Source: Vibrio rumoiensis 1S-45
GTDB lineage: Bacteria > Pseudomonadota > Gammaproteobacteria > Enterobacterales > Vibrionaceae
Direction of reading: 5' to 3'
Assembly (NCBI RefSeq): GCF_000286955.2
Contig: NZ_AJYK02000082.1
Location: forward strand, 140,178 to 204,177
DNA: 64,000 nt
Positions 1 to 8,752 of the stretch are shown piece after piece. Below the pieces are notes generated by a model. It made no database searches. It was given only the letters and a program-made list of their open reading frames with translations, and had not been told where the DNA came from. Each line of letters begins with the position of its first letter. Within the stretch, counting starts at the first letter, position 1. A program made the position numbers and the translations under genes.

Positions 1-21
1 TTATTTTGTATAATAAAATAA
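1..21. promoter_or_regulatory. Candidate NagC-type operator upstream of nagE
   Basis: A perfect inverted repeat TTATTTT-N7-AAAATAA sits at the window edge, 200 bp before nagE. Its A/T-rich arms and spacing resemble NagC (Mlc-family) operators controlling nag genes in enterobacteria. A second, similar repeat TTAATTT-N8-AAATTAA lies at 118-139. Paired NagC operators joined by DNA looping are known for nagE-nagBA in E. coli. Function here is inferred, and the left flank is cut by the window. Confidence 0.4.
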
Positions 22-89
22 GTTTGGGAAACTATCTAGTGTAAATAAGATAAATTGTTCACAACTATTGAGCAAACCAATAAATAACT

Positions 90-139
90 CTTGATTAAGA
101 TCACAAATGTCAGGGTTTTAATTTGCGGACTAAAATTAA
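90..139 (+). promoter_or_regulatory. Possible CRP site and second A/T inverted repeat before nagE
   Basis: CTTGA-N6-TCACA at 90-105 keeps the full right half and three of five bases of the left half of a CRP site. It is followed at 118-139 by the inverted repeat TTAATTT-N8-AAATTAA. CRP activation plus NagC repression would fit a GlcNAc transporter. This rests on motif reading only. Confidence 0.3.
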
Positions 140-221
140 TTAAATAGACTGTCGCTGTACTAAATTTTTCATTAAAAATAAGTAGTGCGATTCATACCAA
201 ATCCTATAGGGGGGAATTACG

Positions 222-1784
222 GTGAATATACTTGGATATGCGCAAAGACTAGGTAAAGCATTAATGCTGCCTATTGCAACTCTACCTGTTGCGGCGCTTT
301 TATTACGCTTGGGTCAGCCAGACCTACTCGATATTGCATTTATGGCTTCAGCTGGTAATGCAATTTTTAGCCAATTACCTCTGCTATTTGGTTTAGGTAT
401 TGCAATTGGTTTATCTAAAGATGGTGCCGGTGCTGCCGGTCTTGCTGGTGCAGTTGCATACTTTGTACTGACTGCTACTGCAAAAAATATTAATGCTGAA
501 ATTAACATGTCATTCTTCGGTGGTATCTTTGCAGGTATCATTGCAGGCCACTGTTACAACGCCTTTTATGCAACTCGCCTACCTGAGTGGCTTGCATTCT
601 TCTCTGGCCGTCGCTTAGTTCCAATTATGGCGGGTTTAGTCGCTTTAGTTGCGGGTGCTATTTTCGGTGTGGTTTGGCCTGCGGTTCAGCATGGTCTTGA
701 CACGCTTGCTCATGCGATTTCGACGTCTGGTGCAGTTGGACAATTCATCTACGGTACATTGAACCGTGCTCTAATACCTGTTGGCCTTCACCATGTTCTT
801 AACTCTTACTTCTGGTTTGGTATGGGTTCTTGTCAAGAAATCATGGTAAGTGGTGCTGGCGCATTTGCTAACATTCACCAATTATGTGTTGATCCAACGG
901 TTGCCAAAACATTAGTGGTTGGTCAAGAGCATACGTTTAACTTTGCCAATGCCGTTAATCCACAAATTACTGTTGTGGTTGATAGCGTAAGTGACGTGAT
1001 TAAAACAGGTGATTTGAACCGTTACTTTGGTGGCGATAAATCGGCGGGCGTATTCATGAATGGTTTCTTCCCAATCATGATGTTTGGTCTTCCTGCTGGT
1101 GCATTTGCTATGTATCTTGCTGCGCCTTCAGAGCGTCGTAGCCAAGTTGCTGGCGCATTATTCTCAGTTGCTTTCTGTTCTTTCCTAACGGGTATTACAG
1201 AACCACTTGAATTTATGTTCATGTTCCTAGCGCCTGGCTTGTATGCTGTACATGCTGTGTTCACTGGTTTATCTCTAGTGGTTGCTAATATGTTTGGTAC
1301 ATTGCATGGTTTCGGTTTCTCTGCAGGTCTTATTGACTTTGTATTGAACTGGGGCTTGGCAACGAAACCTGTGACGCTACTTATTATTGGCTTATGTTTT
1401 GGTGCTCTATACTTCTTCACATTCAGCTTCTTAATCCGTGCTTTCAACATGAAAACTCCGGGTCGTGAAGATGAAGAAGTAGCACCAACAAGTGCAGCTA
1501 AAACGGATAAAGAAAGTGGTGATGTTGCACGTCAATACTTGAAAGCACTTGGTGGTCATGACAACGTGACAACGATTGATGCTTGTATTACTCGTCTACG
1601 TTTAACATTGAAAGATCGTTCAATCGTAGATGAAGCGGTACTAAAACGTTTAGGTGCGAAAGGTGTTGTTAAGCTAGGTGAAAATAACCTTCAAGTTATC
1701 CTTGGCCCACTCGCCGAAATTGTTGCTGGTGAAATGAAAGAAGTTCCAGCTTCAGATGATTTATCTGATGTGACACTTCCTTAG
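222..1784 (+). CDS. nagE: N-acetylglucosamine-specific PTS permease, IIC-IIB
   Basis: Inner-membrane phosphotransferase transporter that imports and phosphorylates N-acetylglucosamine. The N-terminal 400 or so residues form the multi-spanning IIC domain. The C-terminal IIB domain (about 435-510) carries the phosphorylated cysteine in the motif DACITRLRL. At 520 residues it lacks the IIA domain fused in the E. coli protein (about 650 residues), so it must receive phosphate from a separate IIA, in Vibrio probably EIIA-Glc (family knowledge). The start is GTG at 222, chosen because AGGGGGG lies at 208-214 at suitable spacing and the protein then begins like NagE (MNILGYAQRLGKALMLPIA). It is monocistronic, ended by a strong hairpin before glnS. 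The nagE-glnS order matches E. coli. Confidence 0.95.
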   Translation: MNILGYAQRLGKALMLPIATLPVAALLLRLGQPDLLDIAFMASAGNAIFSQLPLLFGLGIAIGLSKDGAGAAGLAGAVAYFVLTATAKNINAEINMSFFGGIFAGIIAGHCYNAFYATRLPEWLAFFSGRRLVPIMAGLVALVAGAIFGVVWPAVQHGLDTLAHAISTSGAVGQFIYGTLNRALIPVGLHHVLNSYFWFGMGSCQEIMVSGAGAFANIHQLCVDPTVAKTLVVGQEHTFNFANAVNPQITVVVDSVSDVIKTGDLNRYFGGDKSAGVFMNGFFPIMMFGLPAGAFAMYLAAPSERRSQVAGALFSVAFCSFLTGITEPLEFMFMFLAPGLYAVHAVFTGLSLVVANMFGTLHGFGFSAGLIDFVLNWGLATKPVTLLIIGLCFGALYFFTFSFLIRAFNMKTPGREDEEVAPTSAAKTDKESGDVARQYLKALGGHDNVTTIDACITRLRLTLKDRSIVDEAVLKRLGAKGVVKLGENNLQVILGPLAEIVAGEMKEVPASDDLSDVTLP

Positions 1785-1806
1785 TACTCACCAAGATAAA
1801 CTTCTT

Positions 1807-1836
1807 AAAAAGCCTCGATTTTCGAGGCTTTTTTTA
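1807..1836 (+). terminator. Rho-independent terminator of nagE
   Basis: A 12-bp stem (AAAAAGCCTCGA / TCGAGGCTTTTT) with a 3-nt loop runs into a T-tract, 23 bp after the nagE stop. Confidence 0.9.
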
Positions 1837-1982
1837 TGTGAAGACGCTTATTTTTAGTTGTTTGATTGAGTTTTTGTTCAATTGGTAAAGAAAATAGCGG
1901 TTATTGTTGTGTATCAGGCTAGAATTGTGGATCATTAGTCCCAATTAATTAAGACTCTTTTATTTTTACTGAGGTACTGTCG

Positions 1983-3647
1983 ATGAGTGAAGCTGAGGCT
2001 CGTCCATCTAATTTTATCCGTCAAATTATTGACAAGGATTTAGCTGATGGCAAACATACCGGGATCCATACTCGTTTCCCACCTGAACCAAATGGCTACT
2101 TACATATTGGCCATGCTAAATCTATCTGCTTAAACTTTGGTTTAGCTCAAGATTATCAGGGTCAGTGTAACCTTCGTTTTGATGATACCAACCCTGCGAA
2201 AGAAGATATTGAATACGTAGAATCAATCAAAGAAGATGTGAATTGGTTAGGCTTTAAATGGGATGGTGATATTTGCTATTCTTCTAATTATTTTGATGCT
2301 TTGTATGGTTATGCGGTTGAGCTTATTGAAAAAGGTTTGGCTTATGTTGATGAGCTAACTCCAGATGAAATTCGTGAATATCGTGGTTCGTTAAAAGAGC
2401 CTGGAAAAAACAGCCCATATCGTGACCGTTCAGTAGAAGAAAACTTAGCACTATTTGAAAAGATGCGTGCTGGTGGCTTCGAAGAAGGTAAAGCGTGCTT
2501 ACGTGCCAAGATTGACATGGCGTCGTCATTTATCGTGATGCGTGATCCTGTTATTTATCGTGTGCGTTTTATTGAGCATCATCAAACGGGTAATCAGTGG
2601 TGCATCTATCCGATGTACGATTTTACCCATTGTATTTCTGATGCATTGGAAGGTATCACCCATTCATTGTGCACTTTAGAGTTCCAAGATAACCGCCGTC
2701 TGTATGATTGGGTTCTTGAGAATATTACGATTGATTGCCAACCACATCAGTATGAATTTAGTCGCTTAAACTTAGAATATACTGTGATGTCTAAGCGTAA
2801 GTTGAATCAATTAGTGACAGAGAAGCTAGTCAATGGTTGGGATGATCCTCGTATGCCAACGATTTCTGGTTTGCGTCGTCGTGGTTTTACACCGGGCTCA
2901 ATTCGCGAGTTTTGCTCTCGTATCGGTGTGACTAAGCAAGAAAATATGATTGAATTTGGCTCACTAGAAGCTTGTATTCGTGAAGATCTGAATGAAAATG
3001 CACCTCGTGCAATGGCGGTTCTAGATCCAGTTAAAGTTATTATCGAGAACGTCGAAAATGACGAGACTTTAACGATTGCAAATCATCCAAATAAACCTGA
3101 AATGGGTAGCCGTGAAGTGCCATTCACGCGTGAGATTTTTATCGAGGCGGATGATTTCCGTGAAGAAGCCAACAAGAAATACAAACGTTTAGTCTTAGGT
3201 AAAGAAGTGCGCTTACGTGGCGCATACGTGATTCAAGCTAATCGCATTGAAAAAGATAGTGATGGTAATATTACCACGATTTTCTGCTCTTATGATCCTG
3301 AGACGTTAGGTAAGAACCCAGCCGATGGCCGTAAAGTAAAAGGGGTAATTCACTGGGTATCGGCAACGAAAGGTATCACGGCTGATATTCGTTTATACGA
3401 CCGTTTATTTACGGTGCCAAATCCAGGTGCAGCAGATGATTTTGCTGCCACCATTAACCCAGATTCGCTTGTGGTGAAGAAAGGTGTTGTTGAACCAAGT
3501 CTTGTTGATGCTGAAGCAGGTGCTGGTATTCAATTTGAACGTACTGGCTATTTCTGCATTGATGCAAAGGATTCTTCTAAAGAAAATTTAGTATTTAACC
3601 GTACTGTTGGCTTAAGAGATACTTGGGCGAAGATTGACGATCAGTAA
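1983..3647 (+). CDS. glnS: Glutaminyl-tRNA synthetase
   Basis: Class I aminoacyl-tRNA synthetase that charges tRNA-Gln in the cytoplasm. The ATP-binding HIGH motif is visible near residue 40 ([12 protein letters not shown]) and the KMSKS-type loop as VMSKRK near residue 268. The length of 554 residues equals the E. coli enzyme. The C-terminal half is the anticodon-binding beta-barrel region. Start ATG at 1983 follows GAGGTACTGTCG. Nothing is unusual. It is flanked by terminators, so it is probably a single-gene transcript. Confidence 0.98.
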   Translation: MSEAEARPSNFIRQIIDKDLADGKHTGIHTRFPPEPNGYLHIGHAKSICLNFGLAQDYQGQCNLRFDDTNPAKEDIEYVESIKEDVNWLGFKWDGDICYSSNYFDALYGYAVELIEKGLAYVDELTPDEIREYRGSLKEPGKNSPYRDRSVEENLALFEKMRAGGFEEGKACLRAKIDMASSFIVMRDPVIYRVRFIEHHQTGNQWCIYPMYDFTHCISDALEGITHSLCTLEFQDNRRLYDWVLENITIDCQPHQYEFSRLNLEYTVMSKRKLNQLVTEKLVNGWDDPRMPTISGLRRRGFTPGSIREFCSRIGVTKQENMIEFGSLEACIREDLNENAPRAMAVLDPVKVIIENVENDETLTIANHPNKPEMGSREVPFTREIFIEADDFREEANKKYKRLVLGKEVRLRGAYVIQANRIEKDSDGNITTIFCSYDPETLGKNPADGRKVKGVIHWVSATKGITADIRLYDRLFTVPNPGAADDFAATINPDSLVVKKGVVEPSLVDAEAGAGIQFERTGYFCIDAKDSSKENLVFNRTVGLRDTWAKIDDQ

Positions 3648-3671
3648 TCGCTTCATTTAATTGATATAAAT

Positions 3672-3708
3672 AAAAACGCACCTTTCAAATTGAAGGTGCG
3701 TTTTTTGT
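3672..3708. terminator. Bidirectional terminator between glnS and fur
   Basis: CGCACCTT and AAGGTGCG arms flank a short loop, with A-run before and T-run after, so the hairpin can end both glnS (plus) and fur (minus). Confidence 0.85.
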
Positions 3709-3744
3709 TACATCAAATTTTATCTTTATGAATAAACCGTGATG

Positions 3745-4194
3745 TTACTTGTTTGTTTTATGGACATTAGAATCTGTTTTACAATTGCCTTCTGCACAGC
3801 GTCCGTATAAATACAGGCTGTGGTTAGTGAGTTCGACATTGTAAAGTTTAGCGATTTCTTTTTGGCGATCTTCAATCAGGTCATCTGAAAATTCGATCAC
3901 TTCCCCACAATCTAAACACACTAGGTGATCATGATGATGCTGAGTGGATAATTCAAAAACCGATTTACCACCTTCAAAATGATGGCGTGTCACAATCCCA
4001 GCATCATCGAATTGGTTTAATACGCGGTAAACGGTTGCAAGGCCAATTTCTTCACCAAGGTCAATCAGCTTCTTATATAAATCTTCAGCACTGATATGTT
4101 GGCAGTCAGGTTTTTGTAGCACCTCTAAGATCTTTAATCGAGGTAGAGTTACTTTAAGGCCTGCTTCCTTTAGAGCTTGGTTGTTATCTGGCAT
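3745..4194 (-). CDS. fur: Ferric uptake regulator Fur
   Basis: Iron-responsive repressor and global regulator of iron uptake. Residues 1-80 form the winged-helix DNA-binding domain (NQALKEAGLKVTLPRLKILEVL). The hinge and metal sites follow: the His cluster HHHDHLVC and the zinc pair CLDCG near 93-96. The length of 149 residues is typical. ATG at 4194 is preceded on the minus strand by AGGAA. fur sits downstream of fldA on the same strand but a terminator separates them, so it has its own promoter in 4195-4340. A Fur-like box is visible in this window before feoA. Confidence 0.97.
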   Translation of the reverse strand: MPDNNQALKEAGLKVTLPRLKILEVLQKPDCQHISAEDLYKKLIDLGEEIGLATVYRVLNQFDDAGIVTRHHFEGGKSVFELSTQHHHDHLVCLDCGEVIEFSDDLIEDRQKEIAKLYNVELTNHSLYLYGRCAEGNCKTDSNVHKTNK

Positions 4195-4340
4195 TATACT
4201 TTCCTGTGAGGTTCTGTACTAAACAGAAGACATGAGTACATCAAGTTGGTATGAACTATAAGAACAACGCTATTGTGTATTTCATTTCATTATATGTTGT
4301 TAAAATGTATCTAAAATGACTATAGCATTAGAGTGATGAT

Positions 4341-4368
4341 AAAAAAACACCTCATATAGGAGGTGTTT
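4341..4368 (-). terminator. Terminator of fldA
   Basis: Arms AAACACCTC and GAGGTGTTT around a 6-nt loop, with a run of seven T on the minus strand, 20 bp after the fldA stop. Confidence 0.85.
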
Positions 4369-4388
4369 ACTCCATGAGTGCTCTATGA

Positions 4389-4916
4389 CTAGTCAGCAAG
4401 CTCAGCTAGACACATTTCATCATAAATTTGTTTTGACCACGTTTTCACTCGAGTATCGGTTAATTCTGGTTGGCGATCTTCATCCACACACAAACCGATG
4501 AAGTTATCATCGTCAACAAGCGCTTTAGAGGCTTCAAACTCATAACCTTCTGTTGGCCAGTAACCGATAATCGTGCCGCCTTTTGCTTCAACGATATCGC
4601 GTACTGTACCCATCGCATCGCAGAAATATTCAGCGTAATCTTCTTGATCGCCACAGCCAAAAATCGCAACTAATTTTGTTGAAAAGTCGATAGCTTCAAG
4701 TTCTGGGAAAAAGTCATCCCAATCGCATTGAGATTCACCATAGTACCAAGTCGGGATACCGAGTAATAATAGATCGAAATTATCAATGTCTTCTTTGCTG
4801 CTTTTAGCAATGTCTTGAACATGGACAAGTTGTTTGCCAAGTTCTTTTTGAATCATTTTAGCAACTGCTTCAGTATTACCTGTGTCACTACCAAAGAAGA
4901 GTCCTACACTTGCCAT
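4389..4916 (-). CDS. fldA: Flavodoxin
   Basis: Small soluble FMN electron carrier (175 residues, usual length for long-chain flavodoxins). The FMN phosphate-binding loop SDTGNTEAVA is near residues 10-19. The aromatic flavin-flanking region (PTWYYGESQCDW) and GCGDQEDYAEYFCDAMG follow as in the family. It is known to feed electrons to enzymes such as methionine synthase and IspG/IspH. The fldA-fur pairing is conserved in enterobacteria and vibrios. Confidence 0.96.
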   Translation of the reverse strand: MASVGLFFGSDTGNTEAVAKMIQKELGKQLVHVQDIAKSSKEDIDNFDLLLLGIPTWYYGESQCDWDDFFPELEAIDFSTKLVAIFGCGDQEDYAEYFCDAMGTVRDIVEAKGGTIIGYWPTEGYEFEASKALVDDDNFIGLCVDEDRQPELTDTRVKTWSKQIYDEMCLAELAD

Positions 4917-5021
4917 AGAAATATTACCTATTTATCTATTACCGGGCCTATGCCGATATCAATCAATTAAATGTGAATTTTATAAAGGGATGCAATCTAC
5001 ACATCCATTTGCAATGGAATG

Positions 5022-5243
5022 TTAACCGAAACCAGAGCCTTCCCAACTAAGTTGAATAAGCCCTTTAGCAACAAAACCAGCACAACCTAAAAATAATACA
5101 AGCCATACAATGCGACGGCCAAAAACAGGGACATTCCCTTGTTTTAACACATCTTTAATGGCTAACCCTATTAAGAGAAATAGGGATGCAAAAAAGAGAT
5201 CCAAGCCAAGTGACTCAATGGTATTGATGTGTTCGTAAAGCAT
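5022..5243 (-). CDS. DUF2788 small inner-membrane protein
   Basis: About 73 residues with two hydrophobic segments (LDLFFASLFLLIGLAI and IVWLVLFLGCAGFVAKGLI) around a polar loop KDVLKQGNVPVFGRR. It is recognised as the DUF2788 family, which occupies this position beside fldA and ybfF in vibrios. No function is known. The frame opens at an ATG at 5258, but the ATG at 5243 is preferred: GGTGA lies 8 nt before it, the upstream ATG has no ribosome binding site, and the family starts at MLYEHINTI. Confidence 0.75.
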   Translation of the reverse strand: MLYEHINTIESLGLDLFFASLFLLIGLAIKDVLKQGNVPVFGRRIVWLVLFLGCAGFVAKGLIQLSWEGSGFG

Positions 5244-5337
5244 GCTGATTGTCACCATCGTTTTTTATGTTTCGACTATAGCATTATTCCGGTTGAAAGT
5301 TAATGAGTTGCCGTTCATCAAAAGTATTAAATGTGAA

Positions 5338-6117
5338 TTATTTCGTTAAAAACCGGCGAATTGATCTCAATACTTCGGCAGGTTTTTCGGCATGGAGCCA
5401 ATGCCCTGTATTTGCAATTATGTGCGCTTTACTATTGGGGAATTGGGCAATGATTTGTGTTTGATAATCAGCGATTAAATAATCCGAATTCTCCCCTTTT
5501 AGAAATAGAGTTGGTTTAGTAAATGCTGGAATATTTTTCCAATCTTGAATGTGGTGGTAATTATCTTGTATGTCGGTGACATTAAATCGCCATTGCATAG
5601 AACCATCTTTAGAATGTAATGATTTGGATAAAAATTGACGCACACCTTCTATTTCTACATGTTGGGCTAAACAAGCCAATGCGGCTTTACGGTCGGTAGG
5701 CTTTTCTAGTATGACAGCATTTAGTCCTGCAAAAACATTATCATGACGGCTTTGTTGGTAAGCGACAGGCGCCATGTCTAAAACAATTAATTTAGATACT
5801 TTTTCTGGAGCCATGTCAGCAAGTGCCATGGCAGCCTTCCCACCCATAGAGTGCCCAATAACGATAGTGGATTCTATTTTTAGGATCTGTAATAAATGAT
5901 CAAGATCAGAGGCCATGGTCTGATAATTCATCTCATTATGATGAAATGATTTTCCATGGTTTCGTAAATCGACGCTTATCACTGAAAAGTCGTTTATTAA
6001 ATCACGAGCCAGTAACCCTAAATTGTCTAAGCTACCAAATAACCCATGGATTAATAAAAGGTAAGGGCCATCACCTTGGATTTTGTAGTTCAATAGAGGT
6101 GGGGGATTAACTGTCAT
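5338..6117 (-). CDS. ybfF: Alpha/beta-hydrolase esterase YbfF
   Basis: Cytoplasmic acyl-CoA/short-chain esterase of the alpha/beta-hydrolase fold, 259 residues. The oxyanion region LLIHGLFGS is near residue 22. The nucleophile elbow GHSMGG is near residue 89. The late histidine lies in NTGHWLHAEKP near the C-terminus. The ybfF-seqA-pgm neighbourhood is standard in E. coli and vibrios; here two cytochrome genes separate ybfF from seqA. Confidence 0.9.
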   Translation of the reverse strand: MTVNPPPLLNYKIQGDGPYLLLIHGLFGSLDNLGLLARDLINDFSVISVDLRNHGKSFHHNEMNYQTMASDLDHLLQILKIESTIVIGHSMGGKAAMALADMAPEKVSKLIVLDMAPVAYQQSRHDNVFAGLNAVILEKPTDRKAALACLAQHVEIEGVRQFLSKSLHSKDGSMQWRFNVTDIQDNYHHIQDWKNIPAFTKPTLFLKGENSDYLIADYQTQIIAQFPNSKAHIIANTGHWLHAEKPAEVLRSIRRFLTK

Positions 6118-6190
6118 AATAACCTTAGTGAGAAAGATGTAAGGATGATGTCCGCATATTAATACAATCTATTATTAAATGTCATGTGGT

Positions 6191-6214
6191 GTCTCTAAAG
6201 AATGATTTAGAGAC
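6191..6214. promoter_or_regulatory. 9-bp inverted repeat upstream of tsdBA
   Basis: GTCTCTAAA-N6-TTTAGAGAC is a perfect inverted repeat about 120 bp before the tsdB start and 74 bp before the divergent ybfF start. TTGCAC repeats directly at 6215 and 6228 just after it. It has no T-tract, so an operator is more likely than a terminator. No binding protein can be assigned. Confidence 0.4.
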
Positions 6215-6335
6215 TTGCACTGAAAAATTGCACAAATTTATGCCAATAATTCGCTTTTATTGTAAGGATAATATTAAAGAATATGCTTATAATATTATTA
6301 ATTTACAAATGAATAATAGAATAATAGGAAGTAGC

Positions 6336-6989
6336 ATGCGAAAACGACTGATAATGGGAGCGCTCATTTTGTTTCCAATGATTAGCGTGGCAGAAAGCTT
6401 ACCCCAACAAAAAGAAGGGATAGTGGAGTTTTGCTCAACATGTCATGGAGTGAATGGCGTTTCGACATTAGATCACATACCCAATTTATGGGGACAATCT
6501 GATGAATATTTACGTGAACAAATAGAAAATTTTCGTAGTACAAAACGCCACACCACTTTTATGGATGCGTTCATTTATCAAATATCAGATGAGCAAGTAG
6601 ATGAAATTGTAAAACATTATTCAAGCGTGCCTAATGCTTTAAACTTCAAGTTGCAATGGCGTGGTGATAAATGGCCGGGTGATATGGAACCGGGTGAAAA
6701 ACTTGCGTATGTTGGAAAAATGGAAGCAAATGTTCCTTCTTGTGTGAGTTGTCATGGACCAAATGGGGTTGGCGTTAAACCAGGTATTCCAAGACTTGGT
6801 GGACAAAATGCTGCTTATCTAGTCAATCAAATGAAGTCTTGGAAAAATGACACTCGACCTGCCGGAGCAATGGCTATCATGGGGCCAATAGCAAAAGGGT
6901 TAACCGATGAAGAAATTGCAGAGGTAGCACAATACTTTGCAAAACAAGGCACAGCTAGTGCTGACAAAAAAGCAGAGGTGAAAAAATGA
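6336..6989 (+). CDS. tsdB: Diheme cytochrome c, TsdB-like
   Basis: Exported electron carrier of 217 residues with a signal peptide (MRKRLIMGALILFPMISVAES). Two class I cytochrome c domains carry heme motifs CSTCH (33-37) and CVSCH (136-140), each with a downstream methionine suited as axial ligand (FMDAF, IMGPIA). This two-domain layout is that of cytochrome c4 and of TsdB, the partner of thiosulfate dehydrogenase. The ATGA overlap with the tsdA-like gene argues for TsdB. The frame is open from 6186, but ATG 6336 is chosen because AGGAA lies at 6326-6330 and a signal peptide follows. A free-standing c4 role cannot be excluded. Confidence 0.75.
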   Translation: MRKRLIMGALILFPMISVAESLPQQKEGIVEFCSTCHGVNGVSTLDHIPNLWGQSDEYLREQIENFRSTKRHTTFMDAFIYQISDEQVDEIVKHYSSVPNALNFKLQWRGDKWPGDMEPGEKLAYVGKMEANVPSCVSCHGPNGVGVKPGIPRLGGQNAAYLVNQMKSWKNDTRPAGAMAIMGPIAKGLTDEEIAEVAQYFAKQGTASADKKAEVKK

Positions 6990-7894
6990 AATACCTTTTA
7001 TTAATGCTTTCCATCGTCAGTACCGTGTCTTGGGCAGAAGGATATAAAGATCTAGGCTCTGTCGAGCCAGGAAAAGCTTTACCACAAGGTGAAGAATACC
7101 ATCAAGCACCAGATTGGAATGCTTTACCAGAAGCGCATTTTGCGGAAGCAGTAAAGCGCGGTTATTCGATTTTTATGAACAGCCAACAAGAGAAAGAATC
7201 CGGTGCGGTTGGTAATGGATTAAATTGTACGAACTGTCATTTGTATGGTGGGCAGGTTGCGAACTCCGCTCCGCTTTGGGCTGCTTATGTTTCTTATCCT
7301 GCTTATCGAGGTAAAAACAAGAAAGTAAACAGCTACGAAGATAGGCTACAAGGGTGTTTTAATTATTCAATGAACGGCACTCCTCCAGAAGCGATTAGCC
7401 AAACAATTCGTGATTTAACTGCTTATTCTTATTGGCTAGCAACGGATGTGAAAGTAAATTCTAAGCTTCCGGGGCGCGGTTTTCCAAAGCTAAAAGAACC
7501 GACATTACCAGCTGACTTTGCTCGTGGTGAAGAAGTGTATCAATCACAGTGTGCTTTTTGTCATGGTGATAATGGTGAAGGTCGCAAAGTTGAAAACCGT
7601 TATGTATTCCCTCCTTTATGGGGTAAAGACAGTTATAACTGGGGTGCAGGTATGCATAAAATTGATGGCGCAGCGAATTTCATCAAAGCCAATATGCCAT
7701 TAAGTAAAGGCAACAGCTTAACTGATCAAGAAGCGTGGGATGTGTCTATGTTTATTAATAGTCATGAGCGCCCTCAAGATCCGAGGATGACAAAATCAGT
7801 GGCTGAGACAACGAAAGCCTACCATGGCGGTACATCTCAATATGGTAAACCATCACCAGTAGATAAGCATATTTTAGGTACAAAAGCCTATTAA
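6986..7894 (+). CDS. tsdA: Diheme thiosulfate dehydrogenase / tetrathionate reductase, TsdA-like
   Basis: Periplasmic enzyme of 302 residues with signal peptide (MKYLLLMLSIVSTVSWA). Heme 1 motif CTNCH is at 81-85 and heme 2 motif CAFCH at 189-193. Between them lies QGCFNYSMNG with Cys124, in the region where TsdA enzymes supply the unusual cysteine ligand to heme 1. Met237 in ANMPLS is a candidate heme 2 ligand. TsdA interconverts thiosulfate and tetrathionate; the direction depends on the organism. The ligand assignment is from family memory, not structure. It overlaps tsdB by 4 bp and ends at a strong terminator, so the two genes form a compact operon inserted between ybfF and seqA. Confidence 0.8.
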   Translation: MKYLLLMLSIVSTVSWAEGYKDLGSVEPGKALPQGEEYHQAPDWNALPEAHFAEAVKRGYSIFMNSQQEKESGAVGNGLNCTNCHLYGGQVANSAPLWAAYVSYPAYRGKNKKVNSYEDRLQGCFNYSMNGTPPEAISQTIRDLTAYSYWLATDVKVNSKLPGRGFPKLKEPTLPADFARGEEVYQSQCAFCHGDNGEGRKVENRYVFPPLWGKDSYNWGAGMHKIDGAANFIKANMPLSKGNSLTDQEAWDVSMFINSHERPQDPRMTKSVAETTKAYHGGTSQYGKPSPVDKHILGTKAY

Positions 7895-7916
7895 ACAAAG
7901 TTGAATAAGCAAAATG

Positions 7917-7950
7917 AAAGAGGCCTGATGTTATTCAGGCCTCTTTTTTA
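7917..7950 (+). terminator. Terminator of tsdBA
   Basis: AAAGAGGCCTGA and TCAGGCCTCTTT arms around a 6-nt loop, followed by T-rich sequence, about 25 bp after tsdA. Confidence 0.9.
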
Positions 7951-8050
7951 TCTCTTTTTCGTGGTATGTAAGTTTAATTGGCATAGAGTATCGAGCCAGT
8001 TAAGGGTATAATCGTGCCAGAGTTAAATTGATTGAGATTGTGAAAAGCCA

Positions 8051-8587
8051 ATGAAAACCATTGAAGTAGATGAAGAACTTTATCGTTATATCGCGAGTCA
8101 AACCCAACATATTGGTGAGAGTGCCTCCGATATTTTACGTCGACTTTTAATCGGTGATCAGCAAGGATCAAAAGTGTCCACTAATGTTGCATCGGCCGTT
8201 GCCACTGAAGCCGTTTCAGTGCCAGTGAAAGAAGAGAAGCAAGATGGTGTAAAAATGATGCGTTCTTTGCTTATTTCTAATGATTTTGCAGAAAAAGAAA
8301 AAGCAATCGATCGTTTTATGAGTGTTTTATCTGCTTTATACCATGTAGAGCCAAACCGCTTTGCTGATGCCGCAAAAGTGAAAGGGCGTACTCGTGTGTA
8401 CTTCGCCGATAATGAAGAAACCTTGCTAGCCAGTGGGAAAACGACGAAACCACGCTCTATTCCAGAGACGCCTTTTTGGGTTATCACCAATAACAATACC
8501 AACCGTAAGCGTCAAATGGTGCAGCAACTTATGACTCAAATGGGGTTTCAGGCTGATTTGATTGAAAAAGTCTGTAACGCTATCTAA
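8051..8587 (+). CDS. seqA: Replication-initiation negative modulator SeqA
   Basis: Binds hemimethylated GATC sites and sequesters newly replicated origin DNA. The N-terminal oligomerisation segment (MKTIEVDEELYRYIASQTQHI; 1-35) and C-terminal DNA-binding domain (about 70-178; includes VKGRTRVYFADNEETL and NNNTNRKRQMV) are both present. The length of 178 residues matches E. coli (181). ATG 8051. seqA-pgm adjacency is conserved. Confidence 0.97.
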   Translation: MKTIEVDEELYRYIASQTQHIGESASDILRRLLIGDQQGSKVSTNVASAVATEAVSVPVKEEKQDGVKMMRSLLISNDFAEKEKAIDRFMSVLSALYHVEPNRFADAAKVKGRTRVYFADNEETLLASGKTTKPRSIPETPFWVITNNNTNRKRQMVQQLMTQMGFQADLIEKVCNAI

Positions 8588-8678
8588 TCTTATTAGAGCA
8601 CAAATTTTAGTTTAGATAGGATGGAATGTCTTATCTACTAAGCTGTAGCCTCAGTCAAAAGGTATAAAATTTATAGAA

Positions 8679-8716
8679 CCTCATAATATTGCTCGTGACG
8701 TATTATGGGGTTTTTT
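8679..8716 (+). terminator. Hairpin with T-tract between seqA and pgm
   Basis: CCTCATAATA and TATTATGGGG arms (one mismatch) with a 12-nt loop and TTTTTT. It would end or attenuate seqA transcription 37 bp before the pgm start. Confidence 0.7.
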
Positions 8717-8752
8717 CGTTTTTAAATTGCAGTTTTTAAAAGGATCGTTTTC

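Noticed and set aside
1022..1450. Long minus-strand frame inside nagE
   Set aside because: Antisense shadow of the IIC domain; basic low-complexity product.
4460..4673. Overlapping frames inside fldA on both strands
   Set aside because: Shadow frames of a well-conserved gene.
6186..6335. 50-residue N-terminal extension of the TsdB-like protein
   Set aside because: The internal ATG has a good SD and starts a signal peptide, and the extension covers an inverted repeat.
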